Below, in pieces: positions 10,644-21,087 of a stretch of DNA of 64,000 bases. The stretch lies in NCBI RefSeq assembly GCF_009937975.1, contig NZ_AP018441.1:5208001-5272000 (forward strand). Reading direction: 5' to 3'. The notes beneath the pieces are model-generated. The model was not told where the DNA came from. It worked only from the letters and a program-made list of their open reading frames with translations, and made no database searches. How positions within the stretch are numbered: the stretch's first letter is position 1; each line of letters begins with the position of its first letter. This DNA is from Undibacterium sp. YM2 (lineage in GTDB: Bacteria > Pseudomonadota > Gammaproteobacteria > Burkholderiales > Burkholderiaceae_D). Made by a program: the position numbers and the translations under genes.

Positions 10644-13600
10644 TTATTTACCTGTCTGGTCCAGGAATACGCTGCCCACTTGCGACAATATTTCATCTTC
10701 CAGTTGCTGCGCCGGTATAGGTTTGCTCAGGTAAAAACCTTGCAGGATATCGCAGGACTGGGTGCGTAAAAACTCCAGTTGTTCGCGGGTTTCTACCCCT
10801 TCTGCCACCACTTCCAGCCTAAGGCTATGTGCCAGCGCGATGATGCCGGTGACGATGGCGGCATCGTCGGCGTCACCAGGAACGTCACGCACGAAGGACC
10901 TGTCTATCTTGATGATATCCACTGGGAAGCGTTTAAGATAAGACAAAGATGAATAGCCAGTGCCAAAGTCATCAATGGTCAGCCTGACACCCAGGCTGCG
11001 CAAACGGTCCAGTATCGCCAGGGTATCCTGTGCATGTTCCATCAGCGTGCTTTCGGTGATTTCCAGTTCCAGCATTTTCGCTGGCAAGCCGGTATCAAAC
11101 AAAACCTGCTCCACGGTATTGGCAAAATCTTTTTGCAGTAACTGACTGACAGAAAGGTTCACGGCAACCCGCAGATGCCCCATGCCCTTGTCCATCCAGT
11201 TGCGCATCTGGGCGCAGGCGGTGCGCAGCACCCATTCGCCGAGTGCGATGATGAGGCCGGTTTCTTCTGCCATGGGGATAAATTCCAATGGCGACACCAT
11301 GCCACGGGTAGGATGGAACCAGCGCACCAGTGCCTCGGCACCGATAATCTCGCCATTGTCCATGCGTGCCTGGGGCTGGTAAAACACCGCCAGTTCATTA
11401 CGCTCCAATGCGCGGCGCAGGTCGTTCTCCAGACGTACCCGTTCAGAAATCGAATGTTCCATCGCTGCTTCAAAAAACTGGAAGTCAGTATTGGTTTTCT
11501 TGGCGCGGTACATGGCTGTGTCTGCATGTTTGACCAGGGTGCCTACGTCCATGCCATCGCTGGGATAGACAGAAATACCTATGCTGGCGGTCACAAAAAT
11601 ATCATGGCTATCAATCTGGAAAGGCTTGGCCAGGGTGCGGCAAATATTTTGCGCCGCCGATGCGGCAGCAGCTGGGTCTGCCAGTTCACTGAGTATCACA
11701 GTGAACTCATCGCCACCCAGGCGTGCCACGCAATCGGCATTGCGCACGCTGCGGCGTATGCGCTGGGCAACGGCAATCAGCAGGCGGTCACCGACATCGT
11801 GGCCTAGCGTGTCATTGACGTTCTTGAACCTGTCCAGGTCAAGGAAAAGTATTGCCACCGACTCGACATTTTCCTTGGCCATGGCCAGCCTGCGCCCCAG
11901 TTGATCGAGGAATTGCGTGCGGTTGGGCAAGCCAGTCAGCACATCGTTGAAGGCCAGGTGACGTATGCGTTTTTCAGCCTGGTTGGCTTCTATGATACGG
12001 CGCACGCGTTGCGACAGCACGGCAAAATGGATGGGTTTGGGAATGTAGTCGCAGGCACCGGCAGCAAAAGCTCTCTCCACCGAAGTATTGTCTTCCAGCG
12101 CAGTAATCATCAACACCGGTATGCTGCGGCCACGCGGCATTTCCTGTATCAGGCTGCAAGCGGTAAAACCGTCCATGACAGGCATGACGGCATCCATGAG
12201 AATGACATCGGGACGCATGCGCTTGAGCATCAGCAGGGCTTGTGAGCCATCTGCCGCCTCTTCCACCTTGAAGCCATCTCTTTGCAGGGTATGACGCAGC
12301 GTGCTGCGGGTGCTACGGTCATCATCGACCACGAGCACTTTGGCAACATGCCGGCCGGGGCTGACTGCTTCATGGCCTTCCAGGAATACCTCATTGCTCA
12401 GTTCATACGCCACGGCTTCGTAGGCCTGATGCAGGCTGCTCAGCAGCGGCGGGATTTCTGACAAATGTCTTTCCAGCGCCAGTTGTTCAACTTCCTTGGC
12501 AAACTGCAAAAGATTGCTGGCCCCCAGGTTACCACTGCTGCCTTTGATGGAATGTGCCATGGCGCGCACCATTTCAGCATCGCCTTGCTGCAAGCCATGG
12601 TTCAATTGTTCCAGATAGACAGGAGTATCTTCCAGGAACAGGGATACTGTCTGCTGCAAACCTGGCCCCAGGATATCGCGCAACTTGTCAAACACCGCGC
12701 GGTCAAGTGGCTGACCATCAAGCGGCTGCAATTGTCCATCTGAAGGCAAGGCACGTCCTGCCGCACCGCCATGGGTAAGCCAGCGTTCCAGCTTCTGGCG
12801 CAACTCCACCAGGGTGATAGGTTTGGCCAGATAATCATCCATGCCTATCGCCAGGCATTTTTCTGCATCGCCTCGCTGGGTATTGGCCGTCATCGCCACG
12901 ATAGGAGTGCGCCTGCCCAGACCATCTTCATAATTGCGTATCCTGACGGTGGCTTCATAGCCATCCATTTCCGGCATGCTGCAATCCATGAGTATCAGGT
13001 CATAGCGGTTGCGGCGTGCAGCTTCGACTGCTTCCTTGCCATTTCCGGCAAATTCGCAATGGCAGGCGGACAGTGACAGCATGCCCGCTGCCACCATCTG
13101 GTTGGTGCGATTGTCTTCAACCACCAGCACGCGCCACTCCACCTGGCCACCCTGTGCAGGGTGACGCGCCACTTCCATGTCCCTGACAGGCATGGGGACG
13201 GGCGGCCTGACTATATTTGCCGTGGCTGGTGCCTGCGATTGGCTTTCAGTCAGCAACAAATGCCGCAAGGCTTGCAACATTTTTTCTATATGCACAGGCT
13301 TGCTCAGGCAAATTTCTGCTGCCGTGGAGTTGATATCTCCCGCACAGCCATTCCTGTCCAGTGCCAGAGTGTGAATGCCGCTATAACGATGATCGTTGCG
13401 CAGACGGCGCGCGAGTTCCACGCCGTCATCATCCGTGCTGTCGACATCCATGATGACCAGGGAATGAGGAGCACCTTCTTTGGCGGCCCTGTCCAGTAAG
13501 CTCAGTGCTTGCATGCCACTGGCTACTGCATGACATGCCATGCCATGACGGGAAAGTTGCTGCAGCAAAAAGCTGCGCACGATCTCACTGGGATCAACGA

Positions 13601-15197
13601 TGAGTATGCGCTCGCCCTGCAAGTCGGTGCTGGCCTGGGCTGGCCTGTCATTGTTGCTGATGCTACTGGTGCTAATAGTGCTGCTGGCCCTGCATTGCAT
13701 GCTGAAGTAAAAATTGCTGCCTTGCCCCGGTACGCTGCTGACGCCGATTTCACCATGCAGAAGTGCCACCAGTTGTTTGCAGATAGCCAGGCCCAGGCCG
13801 GTACCACCATATTTGCGTGTCGTTGAGCGGTCTGCCTGGGCGAAGGATTCAAACACATTGGCGACGGCATCAGCCGACATCCCTATACCGGTATCGCTGA
13901 CATCAAAACGCAAGCTCATCGGGGCAGCAGGGTCGGCCTGGTCGCGGTGCTGGCTCAATACCACCCGCACCGCTATTTCACCATGCTCGGTAAACTTGAC
14001 AGCATTACCTATGAGGTTCATGAGTATCTGGCGCAAACGCAAGGGATCGCTCTTGATGCGCAGAGGAACATCATCGGCGACCAGGTAGGCCAGTTCCAGA
14101 CCTTTTTGCTGGGCAGACTTGGACAACAACTCCAGCACCTCAGCCACCAGTTTATTCAAATCAAATTCGATTTCTTCGACCTCGACCTTGCCCGCTTCCA
14201 TCTTGGAAAAATCCAGGATGTCATTGATGAGCTCGATCAGGGACTGGGAAGAATTCCAGGCCACATCCACGCATTCGCGCTGGCTGCGGGTAAGACGCAT
14301 TTCCTTGAGCATGTCGAGCATGCCAACCACGCCATTCAAAGGGGTGCGCACTTCATGGCTGACGGTGGCAGCAAATTGTGCCTTCATGACGGCGGTATGC
14401 AGGGCCTGGTCACGTGATTGCTTGAGTTCAGCTTCACGCTCTTCCAGCACTGCCATCATCTGGTTGAAGGCATGCGCCATTTCCATGATGTCTTTTGAGC
14501 CTTGCGGTGTCGCGCGCATGCCGGACTCGCCGGCTTCTGCCCTGCCCATGAGAGCAGACAAATGATTCAGCGGGCGTATCATCTGCCGCGACATCAGGCG
14601 TATCACGGCCAGCAGGATCAGGGCAAATGAGAACGTGATGGCGAGGTTGCCGAGCAGCAGCGACGACACCAGTTTATCCAGCGTGGTCTTGCCGACCACT
14701 ACGTGTACATAACCCAGTAATTGTGGCTTGCTCTCCTGCACTTCAAAAGGCGAGGCTTCTGCCTCACCGGCAAATACCGGGGCACTGAAACGCCAGTCCT
14801 GCTCACTTTCCTGTTCCAGCCTGGCACTCGACAAGGGCCCGGCCGGTTGCGTCTGTAAAGGCGGCAAGACAACGCCAGGTTTGCTTTGCGACAGCAAGAC
14901 CTTATGCTCTGCATTGGCGATCTCTACCTGCAGGACATCAGGAAAAGCCAGGGTGGTCGTCACCACTTCCCTGGCATTATCGGCAGAGTGATACAACAGG
15001 GCCAGGCGGCTTTGACGTGCCAGGTTTTCTGCCACTTGCTGACCCTGCACGACAAAGTAAGCGCGCATGCGATGGCTGGCCTGCCATGAATTCATGATGG
15101 AAGAAAACAATGCCAGCACCAGAATCGCAGCCGTGATGATCACCGTTAGCTGGAGACTGAAACCTGTGCGGCGAAAGTAATTGCTGAAAAACGTCAT
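10644..15197 (-). CDS. Hybrid sensor kinase with three receiver domains, HPt, GGDEF and EAL
   Basis: This 1517-residue protein joins a complete phosphorelay to cyclic di-GMP turnover. In order: membrane helix (about 14-34), extracytoplasmic region, second helix, HAMP (about 200-255), HisKA with FAATVSHEVRTPLNG (His near 280), HATPase with NLIGNAVKF and GGTGLGLAI, REC1 with a divergent MDVDST site (near 582), REC2 with LILMDCSMPEMDG (near 737), HPt with AHSIKGSSGNLG (His near 882), REC3 with VILMDAVMPVMDG (near 999), GGDEF with ARLGGDEF (near 1160) and EAL with GAEALVRW (near 1286) plus DDFGTGYSSL. Both cyclic di-GMP active sites look intact. ATG 15197 has only a weak ribosome binding site. 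The upstream binding protein is a plausible sensory partner. Confidence 0.9.
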   Translation of the reverse strand: MTFFSNYFRRTGFSLQLTVIITAAILVLALFSSIMNSWQASHRMRAYFVVQGQQVAENLARQSRLALLYHSADNAREVVTTTLAFPDVLQVEIANAEHKVLLSQSKPGVVLPPLQTQPAGPLSSARLEQESEQDWRFSAPVFAGEAEASPFEVQESKPQLLGYVHVVVGKTTLDKLVSSLLLGNLAITFSFALILLAVIRLMSRQMIRPLNHLSALMGRAEAGESGMRATPQGSKDIMEMAHAFNQMMAVLEEREAELKQSRDQALHTAVMKAQFAATVSHEVRTPLNGVVGMLDMLKEMRLTRSQRECVDVAWNSSQSLIELINDILDFSKMEAGKVEVEEIEFDLNKLVAEVLELLSKSAQQKGLELAYLVADDVPLRIKSDPLRLRQILMNLIGNAVKFTEHGEIAVRVVLSQHRDQADPAAPMSLRFDVSDTGIGMSADAVANVFESFAQADRSTTRKYGGTGLGLAICKQLVALLHGEIGVSSVPGQGSNFYFSMQCRASSTISTSSISNNDRPAQASTDLQGERILIVDPSEIVRSFLLQQLSRHGMACHAVASGMQALSLLDRAAKEGAPHSLVIMDVDSTDDDGVELARRLRNDHRYSGIHTLALDRNGCAGDINSTAAEICLSKPVHIEKMLQALRHLLLTESQSQAPATANIVRPPVPMPVRDMEVARHPAQGGQVEWRVLVVEDNRTNQMVAAGMLSLSACHCEFAGNGKEAVEAARRNRYDLILMDCSMPEMDGYEATVRIRNYEDGLGRRTPIVAMTANTQRGDAEKCLAIGMDDYLAKPITLVELRQKLERWLTHGGAAGRALPSDGQLQPLDGQPLDRAVFDKLRDILGPGLQQTVSLFLEDTPVYLEQLNHGLQQGDAEMVRAMAHSIKGSSGNLGASNLLQFAKEVEQLALERHLSEIPPLLSSLHQAYEAVAYELSNEVFLEGHEAVSPGRHVAKVLVVDDDRSTRSTLRHTLQRDGFKVEEAADGSQALLMLKRMRPDVILMDAVMPVMDGFTACSLIQEMPRGRSIPVLMITALEDNTSVERAFAAGACDYIPKPIHFAVLSQRVRRIIEANQAEKRIRHLAFNDVLTGLPNRTQFLDQLGRRLAMAKENVESVAILFLDLDRFKNVNDTLGHDVGDRLLIAVAQRIRRSVRNADCVARLGGDEFTVILSELADPAAAASAAQNICRTLAKPFQIDSHDIFVTASIGISVYPSDGMDVGTLVKHADTAMYRAKKTNTDFQFFEAAMEHSISERVRLENDLRRALERNELAVFYQPQARMDNGEIIGAEALVRWFHPTRGMVSPLEFIPMAEETGLIIALGEWVLRTACAQMRNWMDKGMGHLRVAVNLSVSQLLQKDFANTVEQVLFDTGLPAKMLELEITESTLMEHAQDTLAILDRLRSLGVRLTIDDFGTGYSSLSYLKRFPVDIIKIDRSFVRDVPGDADDAAIVTGIIALAHSLRLEVVAEGVETREQLEFLRTQSCDILQGFYLSKPIPAQQLEDEILSQVGSVFLDQTGK

Positions 15198-15404
15198 ACT
15201 TGAACCAAATTACTTGTGGCCATCCACCGTCAGGCATCGCTGGTGAACAGCACTTTGTCTCAGAATATTCAAGATCATGGCAGCATTCTCACGGATGCAT
15301 GGCATGCTTGGCTCTTTCACTTCTCTTCGTTTTTATTGTTCTTTACATCGCAGCAGCATGGCAGACAGCCTGCAATGGCAATCAATCGCAATCAATTACA
15401 ACAC

Positions 15405-16583
15405 TCAAGGCTCAGGGAAGATAGAGTCAAAACTTCTCTGGCTTTGATAATCAATGTTCAAACCTATATGGCTGGCTGTACGCAAATTCACTGCCACCAG
15501 GACCTCACGCAGCAAGGACACGCCAGACTTGCGGCCATCTCCGCTCACGGCACTATGGGCTGCCATGGCCAGGCTGTGTCCCAGCTCCAGATTATTTGGA
15601 TAGAGCGCAAACAGTGCTCCTTTTTTTGCGTGCAGAAAACTGCTGGAAAAGAAGGGGATGCCACGGTTCCAGGATTCACGCAAGACCAGCGGCAAGATAC
15701 TACCCTCCTCCACCGTGGTTGAATCTTGTGGCAGCCACAAGGCGTCGCGCCGGTCCGCGCTGGCAAAGGCCACTTCATACTGATGGGCGGCACCAGCGAG
15801 GTCTTTGGCTTCATAGGTTACCAGCTCCAGCCCCTGCTGCCTGGCTGCTTCGCGCGCCAGTTTGATCAGTGTCTCATTGTTTTTGGGGTCGTACACGACA
15901 ATGACTCTTTTGACGCCTGGCAGCAGGCTTTTGAGGCGGGTAAACAACAAGGCAGGATCGGGCATAAGACTGACGCCTGTCATGCTGCGGCTTTCGCTTT
16001 CAGGAATGTTCAGTACACCACCAACGACCACGGCAATCTCGCGGTCCAGGCCACTGGCCAGCTTGACTCCCTGACGGCCAAGGGCGATGACGACCCTGAC
16101 ACCATTGCGTTTCAATTGCGCATTCAGGTCAGCGGTTTCCAGCTTGGCGCTTATCGGCACACTGATCACCGGCATGCGTGACTTGCTTTCTATGCCTTCG
16201 ATGATTTTGGCAAAAATACTGCGGTAAGGTTCACCCATGTCAGGATACAGTACCGCCAGGCTGCCCCCGGTACTGACCTCAGGGCGGCGTCCCTGAGTGA
16301 CAGCATCTGCAAAGACCAGATGCTCGCCATAGCGGTAACCCATGCGCAAATCCTGGGCCATTGCAGGAGTCTGCACTTGCAACACCTGGTTTTGCAGCAT
16401 GGCCAGGTCTTGCCTGAGCATGGGCTGCTGAGCCATGGCAGGGGAAACGAGCAAAAACAATATGCACAGGACGAGATTGAAAAACTGGCAGGCGTACTTA
16501 AGCAAGCCAGCTTTCGCATCCGTCTTTTGACCGAGGCGGCAAGCATGGATATCAGAAAAATAAGAACAGCCTTTTTCCAGCAT
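15405..16583 (-). CDS. Periplasmic ABC-type substrate-binding protein (PF04392-like)
   Basis: The 392-residue product has a long basic N-region, then a signal peptide core (FFNLVLCILFLLVSPAMAQQ). The mature part resembles the ABC_sub_bind (TrpX/YtrF-type) family: GGSLAVLYPDMGEPYRSIF, VVIALGRQGVKLA, VVGGVLNIP, VKRVIVVYDPKNNETLIKLA and LREVLVAVNLRTASHIGL near the end. No permease or ATPase gene lies nearby. The next gene in the same direction, 207 bases on, is the giant hybrid kinase. In several gammaproteobacteria such orphan binding proteins accompany sensor kinases or GGDEF proteins, so a role as ligand sensor is inferred. The start at 16583 is the longest choice, and a later start closer to the signal peptide is possible. 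Confidence 0.65.
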   Translation of the reverse strand: MLEKGCSYFSDIHACRLGQKTDAKAGLLKYACQFFNLVLCILFLLVSPAMAQQPMLRQDLAMLQNQVLQVQTPAMAQDLRMGYRYGEHLVFADAVTQGRRPEVSTGGSLAVLYPDMGEPYRSIFAKIIEGIESKSRMPVISVPISAKLETADLNAQLKRNGVRVVIALGRQGVKLASGLDREIAVVVGGVLNIPESESRSMTGVSLMPDPALLFTRLKSLLPGVKRVIVVYDPKNNETLIKLAREAARQQGLELVTYEAKDLAGAAHQYEVAFASADRRDALWLPQDSTTVEEGSILPLVLRESWNRGIPFFSSSFLHAKKGALFALYPNNLELGHSLAMAAHSAVSGDGRKSGVSLLREVLVAVNLRTASHIGLNIDYQSQRSFDSIFPEP

Positions 16584-16859
16584 CTAAAGTTTTATTCCTT
16601 ATCTTATTCTCAACACAGTTTCGTCCTGCTTTTGCGGCGCTTGCCGCTCCTGCCGTTATTACTATCCTTACTCCTGCCATTATTTCTGCCGCCATTGCTG
16701 CTGTTTTTTTACAAACAAACTATCAGGCTGCCACAGCCATACCAAGAATCAGCCATCAACATTAACAGATTTACGCACGCCCCCATATCGAAATTGATGC
16801 GCCTGCTTTATTCACCCGACAAGCGGTCAGATGTCACTGCAAAGTGATCATCGGTATTC

Positions 16860-17247
16860 CTATAATTTATAGCCAAATTGCAAAAAGACCGAACGCCCGC
16901 CCTTGGGAAATTTCTTGACTCTCTGATGGTCTGCGATATGGTTGATTTGGTATTCACTCTCCATCCTGATCCAGGCCACCAACCCTCTCTCAACTGGTGG
17001 CGCCGCTTACCTCTATATCAGCAGCAGTAATCACTATCGCTACGGCAGTTGCATGGCGCAAAGGAAGGGCAGAACCTGTGGCAACGCTGATGACAGACTT
17101 GTCGCCGGATTTGTCACCGGATTTGTCAACATAGGCCAGCACCAGGGCTTCTTCTGTATTTGGTTTATCAGCCCTGGCGGGCTGAAACAGGACTATCAGC
17201 AGAAAGACAAAATTAATGGCACTTGTCGTATTGATCAGACTTCTCAT
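16860..17247 (-). pseudogene. Remnant of a TonB-dependent receptor with a large internal deletion
   Basis: From ATG 17247 the frame encodes a signal peptide (INFVFLLIVLFQPARA), a short linker with a tandem SGDKSGDKS, and then ATAVAIVITAADIEVSGATS. That is the start of the plug domain of an outer-membrane TonB-dependent receptor. It stops directly after GATS. In another frame the following bases encode VAWIRMESEYQINHIADHQ and end FLQFGYKL, a typical C-terminal strand with the final aromatic pattern of a beta barrel. Some 600 residues that should lie between are missing. The gene is therefore a decayed relic. The original ligand cannot be inferred. Confidence 0.65.
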
Positions 17248-17471
17248 GATGTCCCCAGGGGTTTTCAAGCATCTTAATCCAATCTTTCCTGCAACAACAA
17301 GCCAGATGCATGGTGGCAACATGGCATTTGTCGCTTTGCTGCCCACAAGTGACGAGATTTAAAATATTTATTGTCTTTAAGATATTTTATTATTGCTATC
17401 CGCAGGAAAAACCGCCTTCTGCACTTTCCTCATTTATAATCAAAGGTTTAGCAATCACCGCAGATCATATT

Positions 17472-20297
17472 ATGGAATTAGCCAAGTCTTTTGAGCCCGC
17501 CGAAATCGAACAATCCTGGCGTGGCGAGTGGGAAAAACGTGGGTATTTTGCCGCCACCATGGATGAAGGCAAACCCTCGTTCTCGATACAGCTGCCGCCG
17601 CCAAATGTGACAGGCACCCTGCACATGGGTCATGCCTTCAACCAGACCATCATGGATGGCCTGACGCGTTACTACCGCATGCGCGGTCACAATACGGCCT
17701 GGATACCGGGTACTGATCATGCAGGTATCGCCACGCAAATCGTGGTGGAACGCCAGTTGGATGCCCAAAAGATTTCGCGCCACGATCTAGGCCGTGAAAA
17801 ATTCCTGGAAAAAGTCTGGGAGTGGAAAGAAAAATCCGGCTCCACCATCACTGGCCAGATGCGCCGCATGGGTGCGTCTGCCGACTGGGACCGTGAATAT
17901 TTCACCATGGATGCTGAACGCTCCAAGAGCGTGACCGATGTCTTCGTCAAACTGGTAGAGCAAGGCCTGATCTATCGCGGCAAGCGCCTGGTGAACTGGG
18001 ACCCCGTGCTGGGTACTGCCGTATCTGATCTGGAAGTGGTGTCGGAAGAAGAAGATGGCTCCATGTGGCATATCCGCTACCCGTTTGCGGATGGCTCCGG
18101 CCACCTGACGGTAGCGACGACACGCCCGGAAACCCTGCTGGGTGACGTGGCCGTGGCAGTTGACCCGACGGATGAACGTTACATCCACCTGGTTGGCAAG
18201 ATGCTCAAGCTGCCGCTGACAGACCGTGAAATCCCGGTGATTGCCGACAGCTATGTCGATAAGGAATTTGGTACTGGCTGCGTGAAGATCACGCCTGCAC
18301 ATGACTTGAACGATTACGCAGTTGGCCAGCGTCACAAACTGGACATGATCTGCATTTTCACTCTGGATGCCAAGATCAATGAAAACGGTCCTGCGCAATA
18401 TCAGGGCATGGACCGTTTCGTCGCCCGCAAACAAATCGTGGCTGACCTCGATGCACAGGGTTTGCTGGAATCGGTAAAACCACACAAGTTGATGGTGCCA
18501 CGTGGCGACCGTACCAATGTGGTGATTGAACCGATGCTGACTGACCAGTGGTTCATGGCCATGAGCAAACCGGCACCGGAAGGTACCTTCTTCCCTGGCA
18601 AATCCATCGCTGAAGTGGCGCTGGAAAAAGTCGCTGATGGTGAAATCAAATTCATCCCGGAAAACTGGACAACGACTTACAACCAGTGGCTGACGAATAT
18701 CCAGGACTGGTGTATCTCTCGCCAACTCTGGTGGGGTCATCAGATCCCGGCCTGGTATGGCGACAATGGTGAAATTTTTGTTGCCCACGATGAAGCAGGT
18801 GCCAAAGCCAAGGCAGCTGCCGCTGGCTACACTGGCGCATTGAAGCGTGATGATGACGTGCTAGATACCTGGTTCTCATCTGCGCTGGTGCCTTTCTCTA
18901 CCATGGGCTGGCCGGAAGAAACACCGGACATCAAACAGTTCCTGCCATCCTCGGTACTGGTCACCGGCTTTGACATCATTTTCTTCTGGGTAGCGCGTAT
19001 GGTCATGATGACCACGCACTTCACCGGCAAGGTACCGTTTAATACAGTTTATGTGCATGGCCTGGTACGCGATTCCAGCGGACAGAAAATGTCCAAGTCC
19101 AAGGGTAATACCCTGGACCCTATCGACCTCATCGACGGTATCAGCGTAGATGAACTGGTGGCCAAGCGCACTGCCGGCCTGATGAACCCGAAACAGGCTG
19201 CCAGCATAGAAAAAGCCACGCGCAAGGAATTTGCCGACGGCATCCCTGCCTATGGTACGGACGCTTTGCGCTTCACGATGGCCAGCTATGCATCACTGGG
19301 CCGCAATATCAATTTCGATCTGGGCCGTTGCGAAGGTTATCGCAACTTCTGCAATAAACTGTGGAATGCGACCCGCTTTGTCCTGATGAATACTGAAGAC
19401 AAGGATTGTGGTTTTGGTGCTGGTGTCACAGATGCTGACCTCGAATATTCACAGGCTGACAAATGGATCATCTCCACCTTGCAACATGCAGAGGCTGAGA
19501 TAGAAAAAGGTTTTGCCGACTACCGTTTCGACAATATCGCTTCTGCCATCTACAAGTTTGTCTGGGATGAATATTGCGACTGGTATCTGGAAGTAGCCAA
19601 GGTACAGGTACAGCAAGGTAATGAAGCGCAACAACGCGCGACCCGCCGCACTTTATTACGCGTACTGGAAGTGATCTTGCGTCTGGCTCACCCTGTCATC
19701 CCTTTTGTCACTGAAGCACTGTGGCAAACCGTGGCTCCGCTGGCAGGCAAGACTTTGAACCCTGCTGGCGACAGCATCATGATCCAGCCTTACCCGCTGT
19801 TTGTCGCTGCTAACGTCGATACTGCGGCAGAAGCCTGGATGCAGGCACTCAAAGCCATGACCGACGCTTGCCGTAACCTGCGTGGTGAAATGCAATTGTC
19901 CCCTGCCAAACGCGTGCCACTGTTGTTGCAGGCTGCAAATGCAGAAGACAAGGCCCGCCTGCAATCTTTTGCGCCTTACCTGGAAGCACTGGCGAAACTG
20001 TCTGAGGTAGCTGTCGTTGATGCCCTGCCTGAATCACCGGCACCGGTATCCGTCGTTGGCGAATCGAAGCTGATGCTGAAAGTGGAAATCGATGTGGCAG
20101 CAGAGCGTGCACGTATCAGCAAGGAAGTCGCCCGTCTGGAAGGTGAAATTACCAAGCTGGAGACCAAGCTGGGTAACGAAGGCTTTGTCGCCAAGGCACC
20201 TGCACAGGTCATCGCGGTTGAGAGAGAACGTCTGGCGAATTTCAAGGCAACCCTGCAAAAACTGCTGGAACAGTTAGATAAGCTGCCACCAGCCTAA
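17472..20297 (+). CDS. valS: Valine-tRNA ligase
   Basis: Valyl-tRNA synthetase charges tRNA-Val and edits threonine. The 941-residue protein has the class I signatures [15 protein letters not shown] (HIGH form) and [11 protein letters not shown] (KMSKS). It also has the editing-domain segment [39 protein letters not shown], and the C-terminal coiled-coil arm ([20 protein letters not shown]) characteristic of ValRS. ATG 17472 starts [16 protein letters not shown], matching the family start. The frame is open 54 codons further upstream, but that part is low quality. The gene stands alone between the receptor remnant and the DUF2147 gene. Confidence 0.97.
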   Translation: MELAKSFEPAEIEQSWRGEWEKRGYFAATMDEGKPSFSIQLPPPNVTGTLHMGHAFNQTIMDGLTRYYRMRGHNTAWIPGTDHAGIATQIVVERQLDAQKISRHDLGREKFLEKVWEWKEKSGSTITGQMRRMGASADWDREYFTMDAERSKSVTDVFVKLVEQGLIYRGKRLVNWDPVLGTAVSDLEVVSEEEDGSMWHIRYPFADGSGHLTVATTRPETLLGDVAVAVDPTDERYIHLVGKMLKLPLTDREIPVIADSYVDKEFGTGCVKITPAHDLNDYAVGQRHKLDMICIFTLDAKINENGPAQYQGMDRFVARKQIVADLDAQGLLESVKPHKLMVPRGDRTNVVIEPMLTDQWFMAMSKPAPEGTFFPGKSIAEVALEKVADGEIKFIPENWTTTYNQWLTNIQDWCISRQLWWGHQIPAWYGDNGEIFVAHDEAGAKAKAAAAGYTGALKRDDDVLDTWFSSALVPFSTMGWPEETPDIKQFLPSSVLVTGFDIIFFWVARMVMMTTHFTGKVPFNTVYVHGLVRDSSGQKMSKSKGNTLDPIDLIDGISVDELVAKRTAGLMNPKQAASIEKATRKEFADGIPAYGTDALRFTMASYASLGRNINFDLGRCEGYRNFCNKLWNATRFVLMNTEDKDCGFGAGVTDADLEYSQADKWIISTLQHAEAEIEKGFADYRFDNIASAIYKFVWDEYCDWYLEVAKVQVQQGNEAQQRATRRTLLRVLEVILRLAHPVIPFVTEALWQTVAPLAGKTLNPAGDSIMIQPYPLFVAANVDTAAEAWMQALKAMTDACRNLRGEMQLSPAKRVPLLLQAANAEDKARLQSFAPYLEALAKLSEVAVVDALPESPAPVSVVGESKLMLKVEIDVAAERARISKEVARLEGEITKLETKLGNEGFVAKAPAQVIAVERERLANFKATLQKLLEQLDKLPPA

Positions 20298-20417
20298 GAT
20301 GTTGCAATCCCGTGGGTTAAAGTAGGTACTCTAAAAATATTGTACGTGGTGAAAATTTTGCCACGTACAATCAAATCACATAAATCAGAGACCACAGTTT
20401 TTTCTTTTGGAGACAGC

Positions 20418-20882
20418 ATGAAAAAAACAGTTCCACTCGTGTTATCCGTACTATCCGCATTCATCGCATTCGCAGGCATGCCCCTGCTGGCACAGGCTGA
20501 AGAAAGCCCGGTCGGCCTGTGGAAGAGCATAGATGACAAATCAGGCAAACCCAAGGCACTGATACGTATCACCGAAACTGCCGGTGAATTGCAGGGCAAG
20601 ATAGAGAAACTGTTTTTGGAAGCCGATGCCCCAGAAAAGAACCCAAAATGCGATAAATGTGAAGGTACCAACAAAGACCAGCCCATAGTCGGCATGACCA
20701 TCTTGTCTGGCCTCAAAAAAGACGGTGACGAATATACAGGTGGCAAAATCCTCGACCCAGGCAATGGCAAGCTGTATAGCAGCAAGCTCAGTGTCATTGA
20801 AAACAACAAGAAACTGAATGTGCGCGGTTATATCGGTGCACCGATGTTCGGTCGCACCCAGACCTGGTTGCGCGAGCAATAA
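20418..20882 (+). CDS. DUF2147 family secreted protein
   Basis: The 154-residue product has a clear signal peptide ending near MPLLAQA. The mature domain shows GLWKSIDDKSGKPKALIRI, KCDKCEGTNKDQPIVGMTIL, GGKILDPGNGKLYSSKL and GYIGAPMFGRTQTWLR, the conserved stretches of DUF2147, a lipocalin-like periplasmic family of unknown function. The CDKC pair may form a disulfide. TTTTGGAG ahead of ATG 20418 decides the start. A strong terminator follows at 20926, so the gene is a single transcription unit. Confidence 0.88.
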   Translation: MKKTVPLVLSVLSAFIAFAGMPLLAQAEESPVGLWKSIDDKSGKPKALIRITETAGELQGKIEKLFLEADAPEKNPKCDKCEGTNKDQPIVGMTILSGLKKDGDEYTGGKILDPGNGKLYSSKLSVIENNKKLNVRGYIGAPMFGRTQTWLREQ

Positions 20883-20925
20883 ATCTGCAAGGCCAGACTG
20901 CAAAACCAGATAAGGTAACAACATA

Positions 20926-20962
20926 ACAACAACGGGAGCTCAGGCTCCCGTTGTTGTTTGTT
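20926..20962 (+). terminator. Intrinsic terminator after the DUF2147 gene
   Basis: A perfect 14-base-pair stem (ACAACAACGGGAGC / GCTCCCGTTGTTGT) with a TCAG loop is followed by TTGTTATT, 43 bases after the stop codon. Confidence 0.85.
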
Positions 20963-21087
20963 ATTATGATTCCTGCATGTTTTTGCCTGATACTGCGGCC
21001 TGCCCCTGTTGCAAGCCAGCGACTTGCCAGAAATAGCAATAAGGCAGATGATAGGCTACTGAATCCCTTTTTGATGAAGGCAGCATC

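Noticed and set aside
16616..16720. Leu/Pro-rich frame from CTGCCG and TTATTACT-like repeats
   Set aside because: Low-complexity pyrimidine-rich sequence upstream of the binding protein gene, with no start signal and no family match. It is likely non-coding.
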